64,000 bases of DNA from Bombardia bombarda. Lineage: Eukaryota > Ascomycota > Sordariomycetes > Sordariales > Lasiosphaeriaceae. The position numbers and the translations under genes are program-made. Shown piece after piece: positions 10,057 through 21,427 of the stretch. The stretch is from NCBI GenBank assembly GCA_030512295.1, contig JAULSR010000003.1, positions 2,294,001-2,358,000 of the forward strand. The letters run 5' to 3'. How positions within the stretch are numbered: the stretch's first letter is position 1; the number at the start of each line of letters is the position of its first letter. Under the pieces are notes generated by a model that did not search any database, was not told where the DNA came from, and was given only the letters and a program-made list of their open reading frames with translations.

Positions 10057-11024
10057 AGCTCGCCAGAATCAAACTACTACCTTTCTCTACTTAACTTGCC
10101 TGAGCTACCTCATAGTGAGCCATGTGTAGGTACACTGGGTGAGATGTTGCCACAGTATCGGTGATAATAAAAACTCAGCAAACCTGACTGACCTACCTTC
10201 ATCTCGATGACCCCCGATGGCATCCATCCAGATTACTATCTCGTCGTGCGTGTGTGCGTAGTGTACGTTTTTCTTTTCTTTTTCAGCACCACTACCGGCC
10301 CGGATCCATCCATCCCGGTTGGTTCAGCTCATGCCAAGCTTATTCGTGGAGACCGAGGGCTATCTGTGTATGAACTTACCTGGGGGTAGTGTAGTGATGG
10401 ATGGTGCCGTCCGCAGTCGTGTTTGGCATAAACAAGCAAATCACATTTGTCTGTCCCCCTATCAGTCTAGAATAGTTGATACATACATCGTACTTGAAAG
10501 ACATATTCTGTCCTACGTCATCTTAACTGGGAAACTGTTTGGATAAGATAAGATAGTGCAAGCAAACCTATAAGATAACCGGATGGCTCTTTGAAAGTAT
10601 AAGTAGTACATGATATCTCTGTATCACTGCCATAAAAAGTCATAAGTCACAAGTCACTTAGGTAAAAAATGTATTCTTCAGCTACAGTCCGTAATGAATC
10701 AGACCAAACGGCACCGCATCAAACCCATCACGCACCACGAGGAACATATTATACCGTGAAAGAAAGAAAAAAGTGCATACCGTAGCATTGCGTTCCAGAG
10801 GCTTGGTAGCTAGGTGGTTTATGGTACTGCTGATTTGTCTGGCGGATGACGGACAATGACGCACGGGAATCTCTCCTTTGCCGGTAACCCAAGGTGAAAT
10901 AGACACACACAACCGGTGTTTTAGTGATACACAACCAAGCACGTACGGACAGAACAAGAGAAAAGAATAATAATAATCCCCCGATCCCGATCCCGATGCG
11001 ACTGCCTGCCTGCTTGCCTAAAGC

Positions 11025-13766
11025 TCATTTCTTGAAAGTCGCCGTCCTGCCCGCCTTCACGTGGCTGTGCGCCCTCGCACCCTGGATCGTCGCCCCATTC
11101 TTTCTGGAATATGGGTCAAACGCCCTCGACGGCTTGCCGCCGCCGCCGCCGCCGCCCTTTGCCGGGTTCAAGACAGACGCAGCCTTGCTGTAGTCAAACG
11201 GCTCCTCGTCCTCGTCCTCGTCGCCTCCTGCGGCAGCCGACTGCTCCAGCAACTGGCGTGCGGCCTTCTCTTCCGCCTTCTTGGCCTTCTTCAGCTTCTT
11301 TGCCTCTCTCGCTCCCTTCTTCGCTTGCTGTCTGGCCTTCTTGCGCTCTAGTTTCTTGGCCGCCTTCTCGAGCGCCTTCTTGTCTTCTTTGGCAGACTCG
11401 TCGGCGCTCGAGTCGTCGTCCGAGTCGTCGTCCATGACGACATCTTTAGCAGCATTGTCGGCCTCCGCGGCTTCTATAGCGGCGTCTGCCTCAGCCTCAG
11501 ACTCAGATTCAGACTCGGCATTCGCTTCGGCGAGCTTGCGCTTGTGTCCGCCCTTGATGGTGAACTCCTGGTTCACAGGAGGTTCAACCTCCACGCTGAC
11601 AGGCTCAGCAGCGACGCTTGCTGCTTTCTGTTGCTCAGCTGCCGAATCGGGGCTGAGCGTTTCCGGGACGAAACGAGGATAAGGGATTATGACCTCTGAC
11701 TTCTCAGTGGACTTGTTAGCTCTGGCGGAGCCGTCCCATACCGAGCTCATAGCTACATTTCCCCAGAGCCGGGAGGACTGGCTCTTGAGCTCCTTGATAT
11801 CGAGCCCGTCATTTGCCTCCGCACCCTTCCGGGTTGACTTCTCCATAGGCGTGTTTCTCGATGAAGCACCTCCATAAGTGTCGCGGAAGAAATCCATCAT
11901 TCTCGGGCCATTCAACCCGCTGGCCTTGGCCGACTGGACAAGGTCAAACAGCTCGTCGAGGTGGACTTTGAGGCCCCGGGCGTTGCTGTCGAGCAAGCTC
12001 CACAGAGCCTTCTTGTCCGCCGGGAGGACTCGCGCGATGTCTGCAAGGACCTGTTGATTCATGTAGAAGACCGGGCTCTCATCTTCCAGACGTGAAATGT
12101 CATCCCGCCACTTGTGCAGGGCCCTGTAGACGGCGAATTGCTCGCTATCGTAGAGCGCGGATGACTTGGACAGCGCGTTGAACCATCCTCGTGGGGCTTG
12201 GCCCGTTTCGGAGTCATACGCTATTGCCTCATACCGTAGCAACGAGACATCCTTGGACTTACGAAGGACGATCTCTATGAGGTCGTTCTCTGGGTCGCCT
12301 CTATTTGACCGCTCTACAAGCTCGTTCCGGACCATGTCATAGATGTAGAGCAGGTAGTGTGTATCGGAGCGTGCATAGTAGAACATCTCAGTGGGCAGTG
12401 GTCTCGGGTTTGTTAGTCAAGGCTGCAAATACTGAGGGAGATTTTGGCTTACCTGATTCGCCAGTCTGCCAGCTGGTATTTCTTGTCCGCATCAAAGTCC
12501 ACAAACTTCTTAAGGAGGAAGGCCAAACTTTTGCCTGAGTATCCAAGCATGTCGCATGCATGGTGAGTGTCGAAAAGTCCGACAACATACAAGCCAAGGT
12601 CTCTTTGAAGCCAGATGACGTCCATAAAGGCACCGTGCAGGACCTAGACATGTGAGTTGAGAGACCAGATTCCGGACACACCTTTGCTTACCTTGATAAT
12701 GCTGGGATCCGCAAACACCTCGTTCAGAACCTCGAGCTTGTGTCTCCACGGTACGAGAGTGTCCACTATCCAGTCCTTTTCTCTTGTGCTGATCTGCATT
12801 AGTGACAGTAGTCCGGTGTAACTTCTGTAGTCGTGGTGTTCCAGATCCAGCGCAATCTCCTTGGCCTGCTTCAGCTCCTCCAACATCTCCAGCACGCCCT
12901 CGTATGTGTCTACCCAAACGGCGGTCGTTGTCTCGATGGGAAGATACTTCTTTGGTGGCTGGACCTCGTAGATGCTTTCGGGATATTGCAGATTGGTGAT
13001 TTCGGTTTCATAGGGGTGCTTGTATCTGACCAACTTGTTAGTAGTGCGTTTCGAACTTTTCTTCTTCCTTTTGAGCCCGACATTCTCGACTGTGCTTGTC
13101 TGGGCAACTTCCGTCTCTTTCACTCTCACAGACAGAGTTATGGTGCTGCAAAAAAATCCCGGGGCTGAAGGAAGGTAGGTGGTCATACTGTATGGTGTTG
13201 TACTCCTTCTCTGTGAAAGTGACCAGACTCTTCTCCAGAGGGACTGTCGCATGGGGCTTCTTGGTTAGCAGGGGCTTCCACGGGCCGGCGTCGAAGTTGT
13301 CAGTCTTCTTCTCGAATGCGTTTTGCGGTTTGAGAATGTTTGCTCTCTTTAGCGACCAATCGAGCCGCTCGTTAGGCGCCTTCGACCGCTTGACCGTCCG
13401 GCCGGACTCGGCCGTGGGCGCATCTTTTCTCTTGATCAGACCCGTGTACTCGTCCAGGCATGTGTCGGCCTTCTCGAGGAGCGAGTCGATCACGTCCACA
13501 ATGCCTCTCCAATGGATATCCACATCGTCGGCGTCTTCGAGGGCATACGCCTTCTGGTTCGTGGCGTTTCCCGCTGACTTGAGCAATCCGCTGGCCAGCT
13601 GGAGGAGGCGCTCGCTCTTGTCGTCGAGCCGGTTGCCGATGGTGGGATCGACGGTGCGCTGGAACTGCAGGTCCTCGTTGGCCAATCCGTTTACCGTTCG
13701 CGTCGCGGCAACTAATGCGCCTTGGATCGACTCTTGTATAGTCTTGAAGTCTTGGGACGGATCCAT
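11025..13766 (-). CDS. rrp6: Nuclear exosome 3'-5' exoribonuclease Rrp6 (EXOSC10)
   Basis: Distributive exonuclease of the nuclear exosome; trims rRNA, snRNA and snoRNA precursors and degrades aberrant nuclear transcripts with the Mtr4/TRAMP helicase. Four exons, 13766-13189, 13025-12692, 12643-12453 and 12402-11025, give 826 residues. The first exon matches the PMC2NT (Rrp47-binding) region. The DEDD-Y nuclease follows: ALDLEHHDYRSYTGLLSLMQ (catalytic Asp and Glu in DLE), VLHGAFMDVIWLQRD, and YARSDTHYLLYIYD with the catalytic Tyr and Asp. An HRDC domain begins around QFAVYRALHKWRDDISR. The tail is highly charged (KAAKKLERKKARQQAKKG) with acidic Glu/Ala/Asp stretches, and likely nuclear. Intron 1 carries CTACTAAC just before its acceptor. 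The gene has the same strand as frq and lies upstream of it. Confidence 0.96.
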
Positions 13767-14374
13767 CGTCGCGGTGGTGCCGTCTTGCGATGGTGCCGTG
13801 TTTCTGGGTCGGCTGTTGCGAAATCCTAACTTTTTTCTGCAAGGGTTGATGCAGCCCGAGGGGAATGTGGGGAAGGTGCCCCGGTTGGGGAGCTTGACTA
13901 AGCGAATATGTAGCTAGTCGGTCCCGGTACTTAGTTTGTGTGCTCTGTTTCGCGAGACAGGATGTAGCTCGACTTCTCAGCTAGCTTCGTCTTAAAATAC
14001 TGATAAGATAAGGTTAGGCTTGGGGAAGGCGGCGACGGTTGGTTCAGTTGGCGCGGGTGTCGTCACTGGTCAACCTGGAAGTTCATGGCCAAAAAAGGTT
14101 CATCGCCTCTTTCAAATTGTTTTGATAGTCACTTCAGTTGTTTGTGTATAGTCAAAATCAAGGTGCGAATTTCTTTTTAACGTGCACCATCCAGGACCTA
14201 CTCGCCTCGCTCAGTCTACAGCCCCGTTACATGGGAATTGCCTCTTACCATTAGCAAATCACCTGACCTCTAAACCCAGACAGGCCTCTTGTCCCATCTG
14301 CCTGTTCCGGCTAACAAAGCACGAGTGACACGAAAGAATCAGTTCGCAGCCCGTAGTGTTAATCAGCTCCCAAG
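13767..14374. other. Divergent promoter region between rrp6 and mdm35
   Basis: The two genes are transcribed away from each other, so this 0.6-kb spacer should contain both promoters. No convincing TATA box or other named element was seen. Confidence 0.6.
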
Positions 14375-14859
14375 ATGTCGCAATCACTTGCAAAGCAATG
14401 CAACGAGATGAAGGAGTAAGTGAAAACAAAATCGCAATCTGAAAAAGGAGGCGGGCAGTATTGATCGGATTCAGGCGTTACGACACATGCTTTCTGAAAT
14501 GGTACAGCGAAAGTTCGTTAACCCCTATTCTTCATTGGTCATAATGATCAACACTCACTGTGTTTGTTGCAGAGTATCTCAGAGGCAGTGGCACCGAAGA
14601 CAACAACGAGTGCTCTGCACTGTTTAAGGAATACAGCAAGTGTCTGCAGGTGAGCCAAGATGAATAGGTCTGCTTGAAGCCGACTGAAGCTGACGTTTTC
14701 CCAGGGCGCCCTCAAGGAGCGTGGCATCGACAAGCTGCTGGAGGACGCGCGAGAGGACAACAAGGAAAACGACACGCTTTATCTCGGGAGGAAAAAGTGT
14801 AAGTTAAAAGCCTGATGCGCCATGGGTTCCCAAGCTTTTTCTAACAGTCTTCCACAGGA
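14375..14859 (+). CDS. mdm35: Mdm35 (TRIAP1) intermembrane-space lipid-transfer chaperone
   Basis: Partner of Ups1/Ups2 proteins, which carry phosphatidic acid and phosphatidylserine across the mitochondrial intermembrane space; imported by the Mia40 disulfide relay. Four coding exons (14375-14415, 14475-14512, 14573-14649, 14705-14798) plus two stop-codon bases at 14858-14859 give 83 residues. The twin CX9C motif is explicit: C-NEMKERYDT-C at residues 9-19, and C-SALFKEYSK-C further on. Between them sits FLKWYSEKYLRG, as in yeast Mdm35. The third exon-intron border uses GTTCGT, an uncommon donor. The TGA stop is assembled by splicing (T from exon 4, GA from exon 5). Another acceptor 10 nt upstream, at 14847, would read on for about 50 more residues. 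Unspliced reading would stop soon after KKCKLKA. Confidence 0.88.
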
Positions 14860-15687
14860 TTTACTATACTTCTACGGCCACTCATGATTATTCCACGCCC
14901 ATAGATGGAGCGCTTGGCGTTCGGCGTTATTGGTGCCTCATTGGCTTGAATCTCTACTCAGCAACCAACACACCTCGAATCGGAGCTAAAATAACAGACT
15001 TGGTGTTTGTTCGTATTCTAGCAATGCCATGAATCCTACCTACCTACATACGATACTTAATAGGCAGCAGTCCCGTCTCTACCACAGTAATGTCTGGCGT
15101 ATTTCTATTCTCCCATAAATCATTCGTTTCAAACATCAGATTCCATGTTCGCCGTCCCGATGTGATCTTTACTCGGTAGCTTCCATGATGGTTTGGCATC
15201 TGGGCCATCTGCACTGTGGAGCTACCCGAAATCGGGTCTGGCCCGTCTCCCCTGTCTGTCCAATTGGCTGGCCTCAAATATACACCCACACGGGCAGAGA
15301 GAAGGCGTGCAACTTTTTTGAATTACCGACACACGCCGCCGTCGTCGATCCACTGGACGCACAGCTGTCGCATTGCCGCACCAACCTCCAACCAAAATAT
15401 ACAAAAGACTGCTGCAGTTCGAGGATTGACGGCTTCGTGCAGCTTTGCGCTCCCGACAGACACGTTCTCGTCCGTCCGTGTTCTCGACTCCCGATTCCCG
15501 ACTCCCGACACATCGCAACCCACCCTCCGAAGCTTAATTCGCCCAGTGTCTCCAGTGTCCCCAGAATCCCCCCAAGTGTCCCCCGCAACCGCAACCGCAC
15601 ACGTCTCCATCACCCCAACTTTCCTACCTACACACCTGCATACCTCGACACTCCGGCATGCTCAACCCATAGGAGGCAGCGCGCTTC
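14860..15687. other. Intergenic: mdm35 3' flank and upstream of a small membrane-protein gene
   Basis: No gene supported. CCTACCTACCTAC lies near 15035-15047. The stretch from about 15330 to 15687 is C-rich on the plus strand, as is common for promoters and leaders in this kind of genome. Confidence 0.5.
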
Positions 15688-16175
15688 ATGCACCCCTTTT
15701 CTGTCCTCACACTCGGCATCTTCGTAGCTGGCTACATTACTGCTCGATGGGACCTAGTCACTCGCCTCTATGAGCTTGCCATCTTTGCATGGGATTACGG
15801 AGTAGTCGTAAGTGCTCTTGATCTCTCCCCGCCCCCTGTCTCTGGCCGACCAAATTCTAATAACAGTTGCAACTGCCCCGTCTTTTAGTCTCGCGCTGCC
15901 AAGGGCTTTTTCGTCCTGACATTTGTCTTCCTCGTAATATTCATCCCCGTGGAACGTTTGGCGACCCGGGAAGCGAACCTGGTACGACCATATCCCTCGA
16001 CGAGGACATGCGGAATCCGTGCTGATATACCTTGTTGCGAAGCATCCACGATCGCCAGGATCAGGCATATCCGCCCGAGAGCAGCTACGACGAAGGGGCT
16101 CTTTTTGATTGGCTGGCCGCGCCCCCCTTACAACTACCATACTGCTACCTGTCATGCCAGAGCATGATGGCTTGA
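15688..16175 (+). CDS. Small predicted two-helix membrane protein
   Basis: Exon 1 (15688-15807) encodes 40 residues starting MHPFSVLTLGIFVAGYITARW. A good intron (GTAAGT...TTTTAG) joins it in frame to SRAAKGFFVLTFVFLVIFIP and VERLATREANL from 15889. Two hydrophobic segments, at about residues 5-18 and 46-61, flank an aromatic and charged loop (ELAIFAWDYGVV). The pattern looks like real, conserved coding sequence, but I do not recognise a named family. The 3' end is unclear. Unspliced, the frame ends at 16167. With a second intron at 15982-16058 it ends at 16175 with a hydrophilic tail. Either way it overlaps the proposed gpi1 start at 16154. An undetected further intron may end it sooner. Confidence 0.55.
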
Positions 16176-18550
16176 TGCGCGTATTCTGGCCGGCGGACCT
16201 CCCGCAATCAGACCTCAAGGGCGTGGTTGTGGGCTGGAGGAACTCGGCCTTGGATGTCTTTGTTGTCGCGATCCTGGAGGAGGTCGAGGTGCGTCCTTCA
16301 CGGTGTCTTTCATCTCGGGAAGGGGGCCGTTGTGTTGGTTACTAACGTGCTTGCCAGCCTCGAAACGTGGAAAGCGCCCTCAAGATAGGCACTCTGCTCC
16401 GCAACGCCCCTCACCCCGTCAGCCGCATCTTCGAGTTATGCGGACAGTCGTCGATACATGTGCTGGGGCTGGTGAACCACCCAGAGACGGACGAGATCGA
16501 CACCTCGCCATGGATACGCGTCAGGACAGGATCGGGCCATGGGGTCCCTTCGATCACATGCGCCCGCGCTTCGAGCATACAGATCATTCTCTTTGAGAGA
16601 CCGCTGCCGGGGCGCATGCAGTACATCTCTCTCAACCCGATCGCGCTGGCTTTAGGGGGCAAACAGGACTCGTCCATGAACGACATGCCCGAGAGCGGAG
16701 AGGACGACGACGAGCAAGAAGATCGGCAGAAGAAGGCGGAGAAGAAGCAGCTGGTCGAGAAGCTCAAACAGCACTCGGTTCTCAAACGAGCGCCGTCCGC
16801 CAAGGAAAAGGCGCTTGCCAAGATTGTGAACCAGATCAACTGGGCATGGGAGCTGGAGAAGCTGCTGCAGAAAAACGTATCGCGCATCGGGACACGTCCT
16901 AAGAGGAGCCTCAGCGTCTCGGAGAGAGTGGTCGAGTCGGCAACGACCATGCGAGACATGGTGCTGGTGTGGCTCTGGGACTTGGTGGTGTTCTACGTCT
17001 TTCCCGTCATGAAGAAGATCTTCGTGCTGGGTCTGATGTCGCATCGGATCGCTGCCGAGATGCTACTGCGCATACTAGAGTGGCGCGCGCGGCCAAGATA
17101 CGCGGCGTTGAAGGACATCTCGGCCACCGCCCAGCAGGTTGAGATCCGGCTCCAGCAGTTTTGCTACTGGCCGATGCAGTATGTCACGCTACGACTGAGG
17201 AAGAATGACTGGGAGAGCGTGACAATAAGTCACCCAGACTACATACGGTTCTATAACAGCTTGTGGCTCGTTGCCAACGATGTCATTATTGGCATTGCGC
17301 TGGGCTCCTATATTATTGATAATGCTGCGTGGGTCGCTGAGGAGATCAGCCGGCTGCTCAGCACTTACACGGTCGATGCGCTGCAGAGCAGCATCTCGTG
17401 GCTCATGGGGTGGCCTGCGGGTCTTAAACTAAACACTGAGCTCGCCGCGTTTCTCGGAGACCTTTTTCTCTGGGTCATTGAGTACTGGTCAAGTAAGTTT
17501 GTCTGCTGAATTTGCTGCTACTATGCTCGTGCTTGGCTAATTCTAGACCACCAGGCTGTATCGCGGCGCTTCGGCCGGCTCTACCACACATTGTGTGGTT
17601 CATTGGCTTCTCCAGCTTTGCTGGAGCCAGCATGCCCATCGCGCTCTTCTCGGATCTCCTGTCGATCCTGACGATTCACATTTACTCGTTCTATCTCGCC
17701 TCGGCGCGCATATTCCACTGGCAGCTGAACATCCTGCTCTCGCTGTTTCACCTCTTCCGGGGCAAGAAGCACAACGTGCTCCGGAACCGTATAGACTCTT
17801 GCGACTACGACCTCGACCAGCTCCTCGTGGGCACCATCCTGTTTACGCTTCTCTTTTTCCTGCTGCCGACGGTGGTGGTGTTTTATCTCAACTTTGCCAT
17901 CGCCCGCATGGCCATTATATCACTTAAGGCGGTGTTTGACACTATGCTTTCGTGCTTGAACCATTTCCCGCTTTTTGCGCTCATGCTTCGGGTCAAGGAT
18001 CCGAGGAGGCTGCCGGGTATGTTGGATGCTGCTCATATGGTTTTATCAGAAGACAAGGGCTGACGGGTGTTGTAGGAGGTATTCGTTTTGAACTTCGTGA
18101 TACCCAGGATTTTAGACTTGCTTTTAAAGACGCGCCGAAGGAGCTCCCGTCTACCTCTGTGATTTACCTCAAGGTCAGTGACGTCTCGTTTGCAAAGACA
18201 CCACCCGCCGAAACTAATACTCGAGGCAGTCCATCCCATTGAACTTCAAGGCCATGTTTTACCAATATTTCCAAATGGGGAACCGCATCCGCAAGCACTA
18301 CCTCTCGCTGCGCGTCCTGCTGTGTCTCTTGACGGGCAAGTTCGTCCCGCCGCTGAACAGGAAGAACCTGTACAGCTTGCAGTACAGCATGCTGCCGGCG
18401 CGGAGGGCGGGGGTTATGGAGATGTGGGATGCGGTGAACTCGCTGCCGGCGCCGAAGAGGCGGGCAGCGCCTGTTTATGTGCCGGTTTTGGCGAACGGGG
18501 GGAGGTATCCGAGTAATTATGGAGGGGGGAGGTCACGGGGGTATGGCTAG
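16154..18550 (+). CDS. gpi1: Gpi1, subunit of the GPI N-acetylglucosaminyltransferase (PIG-Q)
   Basis: Part of the ER complex that transfers GlcNAc to phosphatidylinositol, the first step of GPI-anchor synthesis. Five exons, 16154-16288, 16358-17492, 17555-18016, 18076-18173 and 18230-18550, give 716 residues. The start MPEHDGLMRVFWP was chosen because GPI1 proteins begin with a similar LMRIFWP block. The conserved core includes YIRFYNSLWLVANDVIIG, GSYIIDN, LMGWPAGLKLNTELAAFLG, LFHLFRGKKHNVLRNRIDSC and DYDLDQLLVGTILFTLLFFLL. Several membrane segments lie in the second half. An acidic and lysine-rich stretch (SGEDDDEQEDRQKKAEKKQ) lies between the N-terminal and membrane parts. Intron 1 has ACTAAC before its acceptor. 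The C-terminus is Gly/Arg-rich. Confidence 0.95.
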
Positions 18551-19469
18551 TGTAGGGTAGTGGTGATGTGTGTTGTTAGTAGTCAGTTGTAATACGATGT
18601 TTGTTCTGACTTCTGTGTAATCGAAGCCATTGTCTACATTTGCCTGGATCTTTGATTTCGCTCGATGCGTGTGGAAACATTCCGCCGTGAGACTCAATCC
18701 CATACACCGGTTATTACATGTATGCAACAGTCCGTTCCGCCAACCGGGTACATGGGTAGCACAGGACACAAACCCAGTCCAGGAGACAGTGGGACGACCT
18801 GGCTCTGGCCGTTGAACAGCGCAACCGAAGGGCAAAGCGGAGCCATCCGCATTCACAATTCGTCCAACGGAAGCAACTAGGCAACTGCGAAAGATGAGTG
18901 GTCACCCATACTCAGAAATTGAGAGTTGAAAGCAGATGACATTGTGAGCGATTTTTCCCGAAGCAACTGCAAGTGAGCTGCCTGGACCTTGATATGCAAG
19001 CATCAGCGCCACCAAGAATACCAACGATGGGTTGTCCGGTTTCCTGGAAAAGGAGGTGCGATTTGCCAGGTGACAGTGCTTGGGGGGGGGGGGTCGCTAC
19101 ACTGGTGTGGGGGATCTACAAGCAGCAAGTGCAGGTGGGGAGCTCTCTCACGATCTCCTCTCTCATGTCGTCACAACATCCGACCATTGCCTGAGGAAAG
19201 GGGGTCTGGACTACCACTACCCAACTTACAAAATCACCCTGTCGTCGTCCAATTACTGCAGAACAAATATTTTCTGGTCACCTAATTTCGCAGTCGAGTT
19301 TTGGTAAACACGTGGATTAATCATCGCGGTACTAATACAGGTACCTAGACCTAGAGCTGTGGATCTGATTTGTGCTTCATTTCGATCCTCATACATAGGT
19401 ATCTGACTACCAAACAGCTTCACTTACACAAAACTCACGAAAAAGCAATAACGAAAGACATACCTCAAA
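18551..19469. other. Intergenic: gpi1 3' flank and cofactor C promoter
   Basis: No supported gene. A run of 12 G lies at 19082-19093, a potential quadruplex-prone or error-prone tract. Confidence 0.55.
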
Positions 19470-20743
19470 ATGGACCCCAAGGCACGATTCTACCGCCAAT
19501 TCCAAGTATCAGAAGCAAGTGAGAACTACTCTCCAATTCATCCACCACCCATCCATCCCATCCATCTTACTAACAAACACAACAGCGCTCCACGAGCAGA
19601 TCGACCAACTGCCCAGCTTCTCCCCCGTCGGCGGCGAGCGCCAAGATGCAATCGAGAACATCCTAGCCGGCATCTCGCGCCTGTCCAACGAGGTCGCCGA
19701 CGCCGGCGACTACGTGCCCGCCTACGACCAGCGCACCTACTCGCAGGCCCTCAAGGCCCTCAGCGACAAGCTGGACGAGACAACAGCAAAGTTCGGCCCC
19801 AAGAGCCGCTTCCAGTTCAAAGCTCGTGCTCCCGCCAATGCTGCTGCCGGCACCACCACCACCGCCACCACCACCGCCGAGCGCAAACACGACCCCCGCC
19901 ACTTCATCCCCGCCTCCAACGCCAGCGGCGAGTCGTCGTCGTCGTCCAAGACAGCCTCAGAACAAGCCGACAGCCTCCCCTCCCTCCCCACCTTTTCCCA
20001 TAAAAACTACAACGAAGAGATATCGCGCTCCACCGCCCTCGGAGCTCGTAAGCCCAGCTTCTCCGCGGCGCGCGCCATCTCCCTCTCCGACCACGCCGGC
20101 GTGCACATCATCCTGCCGGCGTCGGCCGCGCGCGCGACCTCCGCCGGCGCGCTGACTAACCTGAGTGGTTGTGTTGTCGACATGTCGGTGCCCACGAGCG
20201 CCGGCGCGGGCGCAGTGCCGTTTGCCAGCCTGGCGCTGAAGGACATCAAGCGCAGTCTGATCGTGGCGGGGCGGGTGAGCGGGTCGGTGCATATCACGGG
20301 GGTGAGGGATAGTGTGCTGGTGGTGGTGGCGAGGCAGGTGCGGATCCATGAGTGCGAGGGGGTGGATGTGTATTTGTGGTGTGGGAGCCATCCGATTGTG
20401 GAGGGGTGTAGGGGGATGAGGTTTGCGCCGGTGGCGGGGGGTTATGTAAGTGTTCTTGGTGGTTGGGGTGTGGTTGAGGGGGGTATGATAAGGGATGAAA
20501 TGCTAACATGTGTGTGTGTGTGTGTGTGTGGTTTAGACAACCGACCAGGAGACGGAGGAGAATAACCAGTGGGACCAGGTGGATGATTTCAAGTGGCTGA
20601 AGGCGGACCATTCGCCGAATTGGAGCGTATTGCCTGAGGGGGAGCGTATCCCGGAGGAGGTCTGGAAGAATGTCGTGCCGGGTGGTCCTGGGGTGGGTGT
20701 TGATGATATTCTGAAAAAGGTCGGGCTGGGTCAGAGGGGGTAA
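19470..20743 (+). CDS. Tubulin-folding cofactor C (TBCC/Cin2-like)
   Basis: Cofactor C stimulates GTP hydrolysis by beta-tubulin in the cofactor D/E complex, releasing assembly-competent tubulin dimers. Three exons, 19470-19518, 19586-20445 and 20537-20743, give 371 residues. The N-terminus (MDPKARFYRQFQVSEATLHEQID) and the following helices form a spectrin-like region. A low-complexity Ala/Thr/Ser linker follows. The C-terminal beta-helix (C-CAP/TBCC domain) shows LTNLSGCVVDMS, LALKDIKRSLIVAGRVSGSVHI, DSVLVVVARQVRIHECEGVDVYLW and SHPIVEGCRGMRFAP. Within it, VVVARQVRIHEC carries the catalytic arginine finger of the family (Q-x-R). The last exon, TTDQETEENNQWDQVDDFKWL, is typical of fungal members. 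The second intron ends in a (TG)11 tract directly before its acceptor. Confidence 0.92.
20509..20530 (+). repeat. (TG)11 microsatellite inside the last intron of the cofactor C gene
   Basis: Twenty-two bases of TG repeat lie just before the GTTTAG acceptor, taking the place of the usual pyrimidine tract. Confidence 0.9.
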
Positions 20744-21427
20744 GGTAGGGGGTGTCTGGCTGTCTATTTGATTTGGGGGAAGGGTGAGGGTGTTTGGGTA
20801 AGGTAAAAGAATGCGTGCGTCCTGATCGGTAATGGAGTCACTACTACTATTCATTGTATTCATGGTACAAAACTATCCCTATGGGTTGTCTAATGAATAT
20901 TATTTGTTCTCGACGACGTGAGAACGGCGGCGCTGTATATATCTAGACTGCTATGGTTCGTCCGTCATCTTCCCCAGTGAAATGGACACCAAGGCCACCT
21001 CGAGTGAATATCCATACTGTCTGTCTTGGGCTATTCCTCTCTGTGTTATTTTCAAATAAACCAACCACTGGGCTGGGATACACGTCGTCTTATACGTCGT
21101 GGCTTAGGGTTAACCGTCTGTCTCTCACAAGCAGCGGATTTAGATGTTTTGTCCCTCCTCTCTTGGCCCTCATCGCGGCTCTGAGCTTCGCCCATTCGTC
21201 TCGATAGTATGCCGCAACTGACTGGCCGATAAGTTTGCGCTCGAGACTCTCAGTATATCCACATGCCCGACTTGTCAGCCTATCTAGGCGACTAAAATAT
21301 TGGATCAATGACCCATCGGGCTATTACCGCACCGAGCAGGTAGGTGTGTAGGTAGGTAATAAAGCTAGGTGATGGATGGATGGGCGCCTACAAGAAAGCA
21401 GGCGCCCACCTCCAAGCTTCCAATCTA
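20744..21427. other. Intergenic between converging cofactor C and med9 genes
   Basis: Expected to hold both 3' untranslated regions. GCAGGTAGGTGTGTAGGTAGG lies at about 21338-21356. No gene seen. Confidence 0.55.

Larger units (their letters stand above)
6315..11024. other. Long frq upstream region (4.7 kb, no gene seen)
   Basis: Between the frq start codon and the rrp6 stop codon I find no frame with recognisable protein sequence. Neurospora frq has a long leader and distal promoter elements, so the frq transcript start may lie more than 1 kb upstream of 6314. Contents noted: GATC clusters at 7380-7446 and 9880-10056, a CGATCCCGATCCCGAT run at 10982-10996, a (GCAC)n tract near 7145-7162 and a short tandem GGACACT repeat near 9242-9255. 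Confidence 0.6.

Noticed and set aside
15981..16175. Treating the small membrane protein as the true N-terminus of Gpi1
   Set aside because: The Gpi1 family begins near LMRVFWP, and joining the frames would need a further intron for which I see no supporting conservation. Kept as two genes.
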